Counted from the stretch's first letter, positions 1 to 12,460 are shown. The stretch is 64,000 bases of DNA from Rotaria sp. Silwood1 (GCA_905250075.1 CAJNOP010000133.1:1-64000), one strand, 5' to 3'. Translations and numbers: made by a program. Notes: generated by a model from the letters alone, not told the origin.

Positions 1-3000
1 AGAAAACTTAATGTTCAATATTGATTGAATATTTAGGATTTTTTTTTTCACGAAATGTCAATACTAGCAAGAAAATTTCGTATCATAGAAATTACGACCC
101 GACGAAACGTTACATTGTGTTCATAGGGCAACATTAATGTTTCCTCATATGTGCACATAGTGTGTTGGATATTACCAGGAGGAGATTCTGATATGTTGTT
201 TTGATTTATTCATAAGAAATTTTGATTAGATATGCATGTAGTGTTGGGAATCTAGGGGATTTTGTCGTCGGAACATGTATTTGTTAAGATATTTTTATTA
301 TAGTTTTAACATAAATATTTTTCTTATAATGAACATAAAAAAAAAAGTTATGCGATTGAGTGATTGAACTTTTTGTTTTTCGGCTATTATTATGATTACG
401 TTAGTCTATCAGAGATAGATCTTCAAAAACAGAAAGAAAGAAAGTTTTTCTGATGCATTCATGTTTTGATTGTTATATTGAAATAATCGTCAAGTTGATG
501 AGCAACATATTTATTACGTTTGATTGTATCTCAACATCGATTTCCTAGTTTATATGTTTTTGGTGATAATTTTGTTGTGGTGCTTTCTTTGTTAAGTGAT
601 AATGTTCATTGTCGACAAGGAATCTCCAATTCTCCGTATCATCAAAATCTTCAGCTGATATTTTCGCCATGTTTCAATAAATATCGGAATCACATAAAGA
701 TCATAAACTGCGTGAATATAAAATAAAACTTCTTTTTTTTGTCACTTATTACTTTCAGAACATCAGAAATTTTTATTTAACTATTATTAATATTATCAGC
801 TCTTGTTTCGGTATTTTATCTTGTACAATATAAACTATTACAATACTTTTACATCTTTTATATCATGATTTGAAAAGCTTAAAATTATGTCATTTTTTTT
901 CAAGCTTTTAAATCATGTCATCGCTTTTATAAAAATCTATTAATATCATGCATTTTTTTAACATCCAATTTTTCACTTGATAAAAGTGTTTCGAAAGCAA
1001 GTCAATGTTTATCCAACAGATAAATTGTAAGATCAGATTTTCTTCTATAATTCAATCTAATTTTAGTGCATTAGTTTCTCCACTAAGAAAATATTCTTGT
1101 AGATTTTTGGACAATTTTTTTTAGTGCTAAAAACCGTGATTTAAAAAATACTTAATGAATAATAGTCAGTGATAAAATTTGAAGATATTTTTTCAACTTA
1201 TTTACATTGTGCATTGGTTGTAGTAAAAGCTAATATATCACCTTTTCATTTAAGAAAATTTGCAGGTTTTTTAAATGATGATTCTGATGAAGATATAATA
1301 GTTATATGAACACCTCTTGTTAAGCATTTATATATGCAACTTTTCTCGTGAATCTGTGAGGAACAACACCTATGTTATTCTCCCACATTGTATATGTTTT
1401 CGTTCTATGCACTTGACAATGTTTATACTAAAGACCATAGTGGAGATTGCAGTTTATCAAAATAGTTATCGCTTCTCGGTCTTCTCAACTGAAATCACAA
1501 TGTAGCAATGTTCTCTTCGGTTTCAAAACCATTGCTGGCTTAAAACACTAGACTCTTTCGAACAGATTGACTTGACACTGCAGTATCGTCGAGTTTAATC
1601 TACATTTATTTCTTGCAAGAAACGAGAATGATAATATCATTCAAAAAATAAAATGAAATTCTTTTACACTTGAAATTAAAACTCATACGAGCAAGAACCT
1701 AGAATTCTGGATCTGTTAGTAAGAAAAAAAATCTAAATAACAATTATATATAATCATTGATTGGTTTATTAACACTCTTGTTTTTTGTATCAAGCAAGTT
1801 TACAGATTAGTTTCAACTAAAGTCCTATCTTTCAAGTCAATCAATGAAATGCAAAAGAAAACAACAATTCTTTTGTCATGAAACAGATGAGCAGAACTCA
1901 AGTTTGGATCATTTAATATTTTTCACTTTCTAAATTCTTGAAGTCTTCAATATTTTTTTTATGTGTACGACGCAAACGAACCATAATTATCTGTATAAAA
2001 TAATACTGAACAATGACATATAAACATATTTGAACAATATATATTTATAAATCATGATAATTAGGAAAATAAATGAAAGCAATAGTGCCAACCTGAAGCA
2101 CTATCAAACAAGTGAGAATCAGTCTCGATAGTTATTCATAAGCTTTTATTATGATAGATTTACGGAATATGAAATGACAAAAATATGAGAAATATTTATT
2201 TTATAATCAATGAACTTTTGTCATTCTCAGATTTGTTCATATCACAAGAGTAATTATCAAAATCTCAACATAGCTTCCGCATCGTTGTTCACATCATTCA
2301 CATCTGTGCTATATTCTTAGAATTTTTTCTAGTGCATAACAAACAATATCACTTAATGAATTTATCCAACATTTTAGACAAACAAAATATCTTTTGTCTT
2401 TTTTACTACGAATTAAATTATTTGATGCCTATTTTATAACTTACTATGATGCAATTCTATATACTTTTATTCAATGAAGAATCAATAACATTAGTTCAAT
2501 TAGTCTCATTATTGTCTATAACGACTGTTATTTTGCTGAATGATGTCTTTTAAAAATTCTAGCTACTTTTCGATTTTCCACTATCGAACATTTTCTGTCG
2601 ATTGTAGAGATGGATCTTCAATGAGATCAATATATTTTTATACTTTATTAGGAGATATAAAATACTACAGAAATAAATGAAATATGTTCAAGAAAGTAAA
2701 ATGAAATAAAAACATATGATTATTTTTCATTTTTCAAGTTCTTTCTTCTCTTCTATCAAAAGAAAAATGTAGGATCATGAGAGAACTTCTTTTTCAAACA
2801 GTCGAAAGTTATTGTCATTGAGAGATATCGATTATCTTGTTATCAAAATGCCTATCTATCCTGAATGTATTATCATTTATTGTCTTCACAAATGTGCTGT
2901 AGGAATGTCATTTATTCCAACACTGTTGTCTTTTGATCAAGTTTAAACACGTATAGCATGCGACACCAATGTTAAAGTTCAAACTAGTCAAGTAAATAGC

Positions 3001-3992
3001 TTGAGTTGAAAATTTTTGACTATTTCATTAGATTCTATTTAGTTGAAATATTTATTATTTTGATTAAGTTGACATGTTTGATAAAACAAATAGAAAATAT
3101 ATATATTGTTTTACTCTTAAAACTTGGTATTTATAGACTATTTTCTAGCAATTTTTTGCCTGTATGCATCTGCATTTCACGTTTTCTAATATTGATATGT
3201 CAAGTGGATATGCACCTGTAACACAATATATTTTTTTTTGGTGTAGAACCAAGAATGATTTTAAAAATATGAGCAGCTAAGAGTTGTATTTAAAAATAGA
3301 AACTATTATATTCTATCTCTTATTCTCTAAACTGATAATCATTTTTAATATATGTTATGAGACAATTTAAATGACGATTCCTTTCACTTTAATCAAATAT
3401 ATCTTACTTAGACATGAAATAATTATATCAAGTTAATCTCAGTTGATTCTTGTATATTCATCACTAATTTTATCAGCACATAGATGTTTCTCATGTTATC
3501 GTTTTTTTTCATTATTATATTGACAAACGTCAGAAGAAAAGAGAAAACTATTGTTTATTGGCAAGTTAGAAATAAAGAGAAATGTTTCCTGCATTATTCA
3601 AAAGGATAAAACAAATGATGGTTCGTTGCTACCTGTTATGAACGTTAAGTATTTAAAGTATGAATATGACAAATAGTTTTAATAGGCTCAACCCATATAA
3701 AAAGACTATGATAACAATGGGACTCAATCCGTTGAGGACCCACTTTTTTTGTACAGAAACAAAACTAGATTTTCACTTACAAATCCATCTAGAGTTGAAA
3801 GTTATTAAACATAATTTTTTTCATTTAGATTTTATGCAAATATGAACGTTGTTTATTTTGAAATAAGAGAAACAAACCACACATTCAAACGATAATAAAT
3901 AAATTTAATAACATATGAGAAGAAACGTTAGCACGAAAAAAAACTTTACACAAATAGCGTGAACCACTAATGACGAAGTACACCAAGCTATC
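1..3992. other. AT-rich stretch, no gene seen
   Basis: Only short, low-complexity ORFs occur here, with no recognisable domain, no splice-linked exon series and no telomere-like block. Several poly-A and poly-T runs are present. I see nothing to annotate. Confidence 0.6.
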
Positions 3993-3994
3993 TA

Positions 3995-4802
3995 TCGGCA
4001 TGGCCGCGCGTTACGAAATTTCATTTTTTCATACTGTAACACTTATATCTCATCAATAATAAAAGCTAATCCCCTGAAATTTTTATCATATATAGAGACA
4101 GTTTAGATCTATTATCAATAAATATTTTGTCGATTTCTATGCAGGCAAGGCTGAGCTATTAAAAAAATTCTGACCGTTACGGAATTTCAAAAAATGGAAA
4201 TGTTTTTAAGGGTGAGTGGAGAGTTAAGGATTTTACTGCGCAATCAAGTCACATACAAGTAAACTCTCTGTATACATATTGTTCAATTTTCCACAAACTT
4301 TCAGAATATCGGTTCATTTCTGAACAGAGTACAATTACATCAAACAAAAACTTGTAAACACTGTCCGTTACGAAATTTCGTGTTTTTTTCGATTTTCTAA
4401 GGGAGAAAGTTTGATAGCTGGAAATTTCCAATTATCACGATATAAATTCATCTTTTCCCTAATCAAAGAGCAGTACACAGACAGTTCTACTGTTCGAGTA
4501 TGCCAGTTTCACTTACACAGCGAAATAACATTAAGAATTCTGTCTATGTTTCAGGAAAAAAAATAAAATGTAGTAGAACGCAATACTCAATTTTTTTGAT
4601 AAGATTAGTCAAAGAATTTCTTTTTGGACGGTTGTCGGATAAAAATAAAGGTTTATATTGCTGATCAACAAAGTATCTTGGAGCTTGCAACATGTTTCAT
4701 AAACTGTCAGTGGTGCACTTTTGATTTTAGACAGAGTTTCTTTTTATTTTTGGGAGTTTAAACCTTCCCCATGCGAGGGTGACCGATGCACGACCATGCC
4801 GA
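3995..4802. mobile_element. TIR element of about 0.8 kb, MITE-like
   Basis: The left end reads TCGGCATGGCCGCGC and the right end is its near reverse complement (…CGACCATGCCGA). Both are flanked by TA (3993-3994 and 4803-4804), as expected for Tc1/mariner-type insertions. No transposase is seen inside. The interior carries three spaced copies of CGTTACGRAATTTC (about 4012, 4172 and 4368). Non-autonomous Tc1/mariner is the best guess, but the matched end is short. Confidence 0.45.
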
Positions 4803-5511
4803 TATGTATATATTCTACTTAAACTATTTCCTAACCTCTGTATGTGTATCAGATATATTGGAATAAAAAGTTCATACTGAAAAAAACGTTTTAGTGCATT
4901 TAAGAGCTTTTTCCTTTAGTCGAAATTCATAGTCGTATATGTACAGCCATGGTCCACAAATGGTTAAACAGATTTTTAAATGATTTTTAGTCAAAAAATA
5001 ACCGAAAACATCAGAATTTGAGTGATTTGTCTGATTCATATTTATTATAACCGATCAAACATTGTAGAAATAACATTGATTTTAATTGGTGTTTTCTTTG
5101 TGATAAATCAAAAAGTCTCTATCCAAGTTACTTCTGATTTCATCAAGTTTTAATCGATGATACTAGAAATTAATGAAAATAATCAATGAAATTTGAATTT
5201 TCTGCTTCATCTTCATTATAATCAACTACAAAATAATTACAATACTGAAATTCGTATGGGTTAGTGACTAAAACTAAATTAGTTCTAAGTAAGGTTTGGC
5301 CATATAATTATGGCCAGAAGTTATAACTACAGTTAATGGTTATAACGTTCAACGAAAGTTATAACAATCTTAACATTCGACCGATTTACTCTATTATATT
5401 TCTCTGCTTGGTTCATAGATGTAGACATAGAAAAACAATCTTCATGTTACATAGGAAAAAATGCATCGTTTTGATTCACTAGCGAAGGATAATGCAAGAA
5501 AAGACAACTTG
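4803..5511. other. no gene seen
   Basis: AT-rich sequence without a supported ORF or repeat structure. Confidence 0.5.
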
Positions 5512-6214
5512 TATAATCCGTTTAAAAAGTCCGTGTGTGTGACTGTTTTTTGAATAACTCCAGAAAGCAAACAGCTAGAGATCTGCGATTTTCACCAATC
5601 GAAAGAGGAGGAGTTAGAACGTTTTTCTCTAATAATGTGTCAGACGAAATTCTTTTAAAACTGATCGTCTTTGAAAAATATAGAAAAGAATGCATGAAAG
5701 TGACATACAATACACATGAAGTTTCGATTATGACCTTTGATTTAGATAGAGGGACTTCAGATCTATAGTTCAAGATGCAACACAAATAGCTCTCTAATTG
5801 CGTTCTAATGTTGACCAAATGAAATCATGTATTTATATGCACAAATAATAGGGAATTTTGCTGATGTTTTACTACGTTTTTGCATTTTTTGTCAAAACAG
5901 CTGGATACTTCGATGAAAATGTAATGAAACATAAGAAATTGTATTATGTTTTGAACTATAGATCTTAAGTCTCTCTATCTAAATCAAAGGTCATTATCGA
6001 AACTTCATATGTATTGTATGTCACTTTCATGCATTCTTTTCTATATTTTTCAAAGATGATCAGTTTTAAAAGAATTTCGTCTGACACATTATTAGAGAAA
6101 AAGACGTCCTAACTCCTCCTCTTTCGATTGGTGAAAGCCGCAGATCTCTAGCTTTTTTCTTTCTCGAGTTATTCAAAAAACAGTCACACGCACGGACTTT
6201 TTAAACGGATTATA
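5512..6214. mobile_element. foldback/MITE-like inverted repeat
   Basis: Two arms of about 262 bp (5512-5773 and 5951-6214) are reverse complements at roughly 90% identity by eye, around a spacer of about 177 bp. Both ends read TATAATCCGTTTAAAAAG, compatible with a TA target duplication. The two overlapping ORFs in the arms are by-products of the palindrome. There is no transposase, so this is a non-autonomous foldback element. Confidence 0.7.
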
Positions 6215-7064
6215 GATGGATGTATGAAATAGTAGTCACTAATTATTCTACAAATATTCAGTTTCAAAAACTCAAAAACAAAGAGAAAATAATATATAAC
6301 TTAATTTACTTATTGTCAAACACGATAAGTGAATGAAAATAATTACTAATTCAAACAAAATGAATCTACTGAAAAATTCAACACGTTCTTCGAGCTAAAA
6401 TGTTTTTTTTTTGTTATTAAGCAGTTGAGGGAATCTGTACCCGATAGGGCCTACAAGTACAAAGAAAAGTTCACCTTGATACATCAGTATGTCAAAAAAG
6501 AAAAGAAACAAGGGAGGGTATAAAAAAAGAAGAAAAAGAGAGAAGGAACGAAGAGATGATAATAACGAGAAAAAAAGAAGCTAGAAGAAGCACAACAAGA
6601 AGTAAACGTAAACGAAAGAAACAATAGAAAAAGAAGTAGTATAAATTAAAAGAAGAACCACAGTACCTAAACCGACAACGACTAGAAAAACACGAGCAGA
6701 AGATGAATCAATCTGAGTGAGCAAAAAGACTAGATGCAGAACAACAACGACTTGTTTTAATCATAATTAGAGGATGAGTAATGAGGGAAAAGGGATATAC
6801 CCAGTCCGCCTGCAACTCCAAAAGGTTTCTGGGAATTCTTTTAATAGATCAATATCTTTTTGTGGAAATTTTATTATTATTTGTTAATGGATTCTGATCT
6901 ACCCATTCCCAGCATTTCTCGAGAACGGTTGTATTCTGGCCAAATCGTTTGGACCTCCTTAATCCTTTAACTCTATGTTTACCGCTTAACCACTCGAACC
7001 TTTGTATATTAAGGAGCAATTGTTCTATTAATAATTCCCCATCCTTCGTATCCGCTAGAGCTCT
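6215..7064. other. no gene; purine-rich tract 6480-6720
   Basis: A tract of about 240 bp is almost wholly A and G on the plus strand and would read as Lys/Arg/Glu-rich peptide broken by stops. The following 6780-7060 is open in places on the minus strand but matches nothing I recognise. Confidence 0.4.
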
Positions 7065-7159
7065 AGGATGTGGGTGTGGGTATCGGTGTGGTCTACACCT
7101 ACACCACATGCCCACACCTACATTCCCACACCCACATCCCACCCACACACTCACACCCT
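7065..7159. repeat. telomere-like G-to-C palindrome (T1)
   Basis: GGATGTGGGTGTGGG on the left and CCCACACCCACATCCC... on the right, with CACACCC at the right end. TA lies directly outside both ends (7064-7065 and 7159-7160), which could be a target duplication. Confidence 0.75.
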
Positions 7160-8180
7160 AACGGATTCATTGAAATTCTATTTTGTTAAAGTTGAAAAAA
7201 ACTAAATCATTTGCAATTCAATAGTATTTGTTAACATCCAAGCAATTTAAACATCGATGTGCATGATCAATATCAATACAACGTATTTGAATATGAACTT
7301 ATTTAGTTTTAAAGCTGTTAATCTATTCGTTCATTTTTTTTGCTTTGTACTTTGCTGCATATAAACATGTGATAATCATTCATAAAGTTGTTAAACTGAT
7401 TTTCTTCTATTTCAATGTTCTCACTATATTAGATATTATCCATTTGAATTCATTAGTTGAACTCAAATTTTATTTTTCCTTTTCTTTCGCTTTGGTATAT
7501 CTCGCTATGTTTCGTTATATTTGAGCTCATGTTGTTATTACATTTGAACTAGTATTGTTTAAAAAAAAAGTTTTTCATGTGTCATATGCGAATATTCGTT
7601 ATTTTTTTGCTATTACATTCTGACTTTGATGTTATTACTTGTTTCTATTCATTAGCTACACGTATTGATTTACAAACAATATTGATAGGACACATTTGTT
7701 CGTCCAATGAGGAGTTTATTATAGTGATAACGCATGTGTATATTTTCACTCGGTAGGTATCACTCTCCATGCTCTTTCATTTCTTTTTGATTTTAATGCA
7801 TAGTTTCTCTTTTTGTTCCTTTTATACATACATGTTTTATTTAATTGTTTTCATTCCTTCTGAAATAAAGATTGTGTGTGCATGTACATCAAGGCACGTA
7901 TATACATACACATATAAGGAAAGGTAAGAGAACACTAACGTATCATTTTGGCGTATGTGATAATTTCGTATCGTTTCATGGTTGATGAAGCACTGTTAAT
8001 AAAAACATCTATGTAAAGAAAAACAAATTTTAAAAGCCACTCATTTTAACGAAGCATACTTTTCGAAATCAAACGCTAACAATGTCATATAAGGTTCCTG
8101 CATTTCTTTTGGGAAACCTGTTGAACTTGTCTATCGCATTCTGAACCATCTGGATGAATTCACATTTTTGTGTTCAGTTC
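7160..8180. other. no gene seen
   Basis: AT-rich sequence with no supported ORF. Confidence 0.5.
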
Positions 8181-8265
8181 GGGTGTGGATTGAGTATGGG
8201 ATGTAGGTGGGGATGGGGGTCTTGCTTTATGTAAGGACACGATTTTAAATTCACACCCACACCCT
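8181..8265. repeat. telomere-like G-to-C palindrome (T2)
   Basis: Starts GGGTGTGG, has a degenerate G-rich left half, and ends CACACCCACACCCT, so the halves are inverted. Core of about 30 bp. Confidence 0.7.
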
Positions 8266-8440
8266 TTCGACAATATTATTTTCGCTATTTTCTTTCATTC
8301 GAGATTCCAACATCTGGACATTTTTATCCTTCGACACTTTCACTTGTCGGCACATTTATTTTTCGACATTTTCCCTTCTGCATTTTTTTCTACATCTTTA
8401 CTTTCGACATTCTTACGTTTCGCCATTAGTGGGGTGAACC

Positions 8441-8798
8441 GGGTGTGTGGATGTGCGTGTGAGTGTGGGGTACCAGTGTGATGTATCGGTGTTGGGTGCG
8501 CATCTAGGTGTGTGGGCGTGGGGTTTGGTGTCGTTGAACAGTAGATGCGCATTCGTACTCCAGATTTGGAACCAGCACTGGTTACTGTCCAGTCCGGCCC
8601 GGTGCGGAGTTCAGACCGGCCAGTCTATCAATAGCCGATCGGTCTTTACTAGTAGATTGGCCGGTAACTGGTAGACCGATTGGTCCGGTTTGATCTGATG
8701 TAGCCAGACCGGTACTGGCACTGGTTATCATAAATCTGGACCGGTTCCATTTCTGTCGCATCTACACCCACACCTATATGCACACGCATACCCACACA
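8441..8798. repeat. telomere-bracketed palindromic GC-rich block (T3)
   Basis: The left G-rich run (8441-8530) and right C-rich run (8763-8797) enclose a GC-rich island full of ACCGG/CCGGT units. The island is also inverted: GTAGATGCG, CCAGATTT and AACCAGYGC on the left recur as reverse complements on the right. It stands out from the AT-rich surroundings. Confidence 0.65.
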
Positions 8799-8949
8799 AA
8801 TAGCCACATAGAAACAGAATTATAGCGATTTTCATCCAACATCGAAACTAATCATGATTCATTCGACTCTTCTTCATCTATCGAACTAGTGTATACCAAG
8901 ATATCATTTTGAAATCTACCTACGAAGTGATCCATTGAAGACATGTTTA

Positions 8950-9190
8950 TAAGGTAACGATATATACACAGATGCCATATCTAACACACAACTCGAACAC
9001 TGCGAGTGCCATGAAATCTTCACACACACGTTAATAGGTATCCCAATACCTGAGAGTGCCACTGGTACTTGATATATACACGTCTAGTACTATCCCAAGC
9101 CGCTCTCACTAAGTGATGGTGAAGACACAATCTCAATAAACATGTAAAACGGCATCCCGACAACTGCAAGTGATGGCAAAAACTTATTTA
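8950..9190. repeat. degenerate tandem array of about 60 bp units
   Basis: About four diverged units share a GATATATACAC-like start, a CYATCCC-like middle and a GCRAGTGRTGGC / GAGAGTGCC-like end. The array lies between telomere-like block T3 and the hammerhead-like motifs. Similar short arrays are known around bdelloid telomeric Penelope-like elements, but that link is inference. Confidence 0.4.
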
Positions 9191-9530
9191 AGCACGATGA
9201 AAGCACATTTCAACAGGTAAGGGTGTAGACGAAACCTTAATACAGATTTGTATACTAGATAAGAATTATTACGATTGTTTTCTTTTTGTATAGCTCATAA
9301 CTTCTTCATTTTCAAATTTGAACGGTTTTAATCAATATATAAGATGTTGTGTAATAATAAATTCCAAACATGGCTGGTAGGTCTCTAAAGCAAGGATGAT
9401 AGCGTGTCGTGTGATTCTTTGGCTTTCTTGTGTTATCTTCTATATTCATATATTAAATATTCAAACGATCTTCTATATAAGAAGAAATCTCTTTGATATT
9501 TGAATATGAAAAAATTAATGCAGTGCTAAA

Positions 9531-9574
9531 ACTACCTGAGAAGTCCCTTGAGAAAGGACGAAACTAGTCGTAGT
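9531..9574 (+). ncRNA. hammerhead ribozyme-like motif, copy 1
   Basis: Stem I is ACTAC (9531-9535) with GTAGT (9570-9574). The core is CTGAGAA at 9536-9542. Stem II is GTCC (9543-9546) with GGAC (9556-9559). GAAAC follows, then a minimal stem III and GTC at 9567-9569 as the cleavage triplet, so this is a type I minimal form. The core departs from CUGANGA at the second-last base, so this copy is probably inactive. Penelope-like elements are known to carry such ribozymes. Confidence 0.55.
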
Positions 9575-9648
9575 AATTTCTTCACATAATACTCACCCTC
9601 ATCCTCGCTTCCATTCTCTTAATTAAATTGAAATAAAATATCTTAAGC

Positions 9649-9688
9649 CATCTGAGGAGATCCTTGAGCAAGGTCGAAACTGATCGTG
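9649..9688 (+). ncRNA. hammerhead ribozyme-like motif, copy 2
   Basis: Stem I is CAT (9649-9651) with GTG (9686-9688). The core CTGAGGA (9652-9658) matches CUGANGA exactly. Stem II is GATCCTT/AAGGTC with one bulge and a GAGC loop, followed by GAAAC (9676-9680) and a TC cleavage site after 9685. The pair closing the tiny stem III is C-A rather than C-G. It lies 116 bp after copy 1, core to core. Confidence 0.55.
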
Positions 9689-9719
9689 ATATACTTTTAT
9701 AAATCAACCTCACACTCGT

Positions 9720-10433
9720 TCGAAATATAAATCAAACGTTTACACAGATACTGGGAGAGAATTGCGTGAGCTTTCTTTTGAAGTTATGCTCAGAAGTAGA
9801 CAGCGAAAACTGAAAGAGAATATTGAGAAATACAAAATGGCTCATTTTTCTATGCCACCCGTTGTTGTGTCTCTGTCTGATTTCGAACAGTATCTAGGAG
9901 TTCTGCACTAGAATCCGCCATGACAATCTGGCGTCATGTTTTCTGGCTTGTCTTCTGCATCCTGCGTTATTCTCAAGTTTGAGTTGCAAGCTTTGCGCTA
10001 TTGTATATGTTACGGTTTCTTTCTTTCCTTTCTGTCCTAGATATATATATGTATGTATATATGATTTCACGTATGTCCTTGATGTACGTGGACAACTTTA
10101 TTAGATAATCAAAGAAACAATTCTGAATACATATACGATATAGATGATATATATATACGAAAAACGAGAAAACAAAAGAACCAATTAAAGAATCAAAGAG
10201 ATGAAAGAGAATAGAGGTTAACAATAAATAGTGAATATGTATACATGCGACATCACTGTAACAGTATATGATACGAAATAAATAAGTAAACAAAACTCAA
10301 AAGCGATGCAAATCAGTAATAGGTATGAAACACCGAAGTGTCTTGTTCGGTCTACAGTTATTTCTGCATAAAAAATTGTTCTGCATGAAGTTTTTACGTT
10401 TGCTAGTGATCGACGGTCCATCCAATCACACGT
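9720..10433. other. no gene seen
   Basis: AT-rich, with a short TATATG microsatellite near 10040-10070. Open frames here show no recognisable domain. Confidence 0.45.
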
Positions 10434-11638
10434 CTATTTTCTATACACCTGTTGGAAGAACAGTTGACTGAGGCGCTTTTCGTTTAAAACATGAACACGA
10501 ACACGAGCACAAACAACAACAACAGCAATACTTTGCGCACCAGTCTGGTTCATGAACACGTAAATAACGGATAGTATAACAGACGCGGTTCGAAAAATTT
10601 CGCGATCTACTAAAGAGATGACGGCATGGTTTGCGTAGTTTTTAACCTGCATTTTGCGAACGATCCTACATATGAAGCCGATAGTACACAGCCAGAGGAG
10701 AGCGTAAAGTGATATCGCATAATTTCTGAAACCGTTACTCGTAGTATCGGAGCAGCCTTGCCATCCTTGCAATTGGACTAGGCTCATTGTAGACTGATCG
10801 AAGCGAAAAAGTGAAATAGCAGTTACTATAAACCTCGAACTTACCGGCACGACTGCCCATATCAAGAGAGATGATGCAAGCGATATGGTAAGCTTGAACC
10901 AGAGCTGAAATATCCTGTCTTTCCCATTGTAAAGATACCTTACACGTAGAAGAACCTTGAAACAAATAGAGTGTCGAAAAGTGAGTGATTCAATACACCG
11001 TGAGAAAGTCACGTTTTCGGCTAACAAAGAACTCAAACTCTATTGCTGCAGAACACTTACGAGCACAATAAGAACGGCTGTGAGGAGAATGGCCATGGCA
11101 CCAAGCACGATGAGCCAGATGGGCATACTAATTGTGTAGTGTGGAGTTGGCATCGATGGCAAGGGTGGCATCGATGGCAAGGGTGGCATCGATGNNNNNN
11201 NNNNAAGGGTGGCATCGATGGCAAGGGTGGCATCGATGGCAAGGGTGGCATAGAGTCACTGGGGTGAAAAGTAACGTTTGGATGAAAAAAAGGTGGAATG
11301 ACAACAGATTCAGATTGAGGTAAAGAAAGCCATGGACTGAGGCCCTGAGAAAGTTCAAGCTTAGAGAGAGCTCTGCTTTTCCTCTGTGAAGTGCACGATG
11401 ACGGGCCTCGAAAATGTGCCATGATGCCAATCACAAGAGTGCTGCTAGCCAAAAGAAAAATGAATAAAAGACCAAGGACGATGATGGCCGCTCGACCAAA
11501 CGTTGATAAAACATTAGCGAAGGCGGGCACTGTATTTCCTACTCGATTGGCAGCATTCAGAAGAACTTGCGGTGGCTTTTTCATGCAGCATTTCGTTATT
11601 CCATCTTCTTTGTCAGGGTTAGTGATCCATAGCTTCAC
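10434..11638 (-). CDS. multipass membrane protein, unknown family, three visible exons
   Basis: Exons: 11061-11638, 10845-10955 and 10434-10793 (minus strand), joined by GTAAGT..AG introns of 105 and 51 bp. The second intron has no stop and keeps frame, so it may be retained. Membrane segments: AAIIVLGLLFIFLLASSTLV in exon 1; IWLIVLGAMAILLTAVLIVL at the exon 1 end; LTISLASSLLIWAVVP in exon 2; YAISLYALLWLCTIGFIC in exon 3; possibly two more. Between the first two lies a loop with NVT and a repeated MPPLPS motif, coded by an 18 bp minisatellite that contains an assembly gap of ten Ns; the gap shifts the apparent frame. The first codon here is GTG after an acceptor-like TTTTAG, so a start exon lies upstream and was not found. 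No family is recognised. Confidence 0.6.
11150..11255 (-). repeat. 18 bp coding minisatellite with assembly gap
   Basis: Tandem GGCATCGATGGCAAGGGT units, with N at 11195-11204. On the minus strand the unit codes MPPLPS. True copy number is unknown because ten Ns is a placeholder length. Confidence 0.85.
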
Positions 11639-11879
11639 CTAAAACAGACATTGGAGTTCTTATTTTCATCTCTACGACAAGGTCTCTCAGTGAAAAGTTT
11701 CTCCTGCCGTGGTTGTTTGTTAAAACAGGGCATCATGCTTTGAATGATGGAAAAGAGAGAATAAATTTGATCCCTTTCTAACATAAATTATACGAAATTT
11801 GATCATTTTGCCAAGCTTTAAGTTTCTCCTATGTATTCTGAAGCGCAAATATGTATAGGGTATCTTTGATTACGGGTGT

Positions 11880-12460
11880 CACATTTTGTTTTTCTCGAAA
11901 CAAAAGAGAATTGATTGCTTTCTTTTCGGAAAAAAACAAAATCGACTGTTCATGTACTCCGAAAAACTCGATTAGCCAGGCCCGTAAGTCACTTTTTGAG
12001 CACTTGTCTGATCATAGATAGCGGGTGACAATATACAGATCCAATGAGACACATTTTGTTCATCGTTTTGTCACTTTTTTCCGAAAACCGCACAAAAAAG
12101 AAATTTTTCTTTTTCTTTTTTCGAAACCGAAATGTTTCAGTATGAGAGTCATGGCTTCTTTGGAAAAGGAAAACAGTTGCTTTTGGTATTTATCGGAAAA
12201 AAATGTATCCTTTAGAAAATCCGTTTTTTCATCGAAAACGAAAACGACTTATTTTGTTTTTTTTTCAAAAACAAAACAAATTGATTTCGCTGTTTTTTGA
12301 AAACAAAATTTGTCGGTTTGAAAAATTTTTTTACTTTCGGAAACGAAAGTAATTAATTTTTCTTTTTTTGAAAAAGAAAAAGAATCCGTTTTCTTTCCAA
12401 AAACAACTTTCCGATTGAAAATTTTGTTCTTTGTTAATAAAAACGTTTTCGAAAAAGATG
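11880..12460. repeat. hairpin-rich TTTTC/GAAAA tract
   Basis: Dense short palindromes such as TTTTTTTGAAAAA, TTTCGGAAACGAAA and TTTTCGAAAACGAAAA are repeated irregularly about every 40-55 bp. Both strands are open over long stretches (12025-12300 plus, 12249-12479 minus) and give similar Phe/Lys/Ser-rich peptides, a mark of palindromic sequence and not of genes. Confidence 0.6.

Noticed and set aside
5522-5818. 98- and 77-residue ORFs
   Set aside because: They are products of the 700 bp palindrome.
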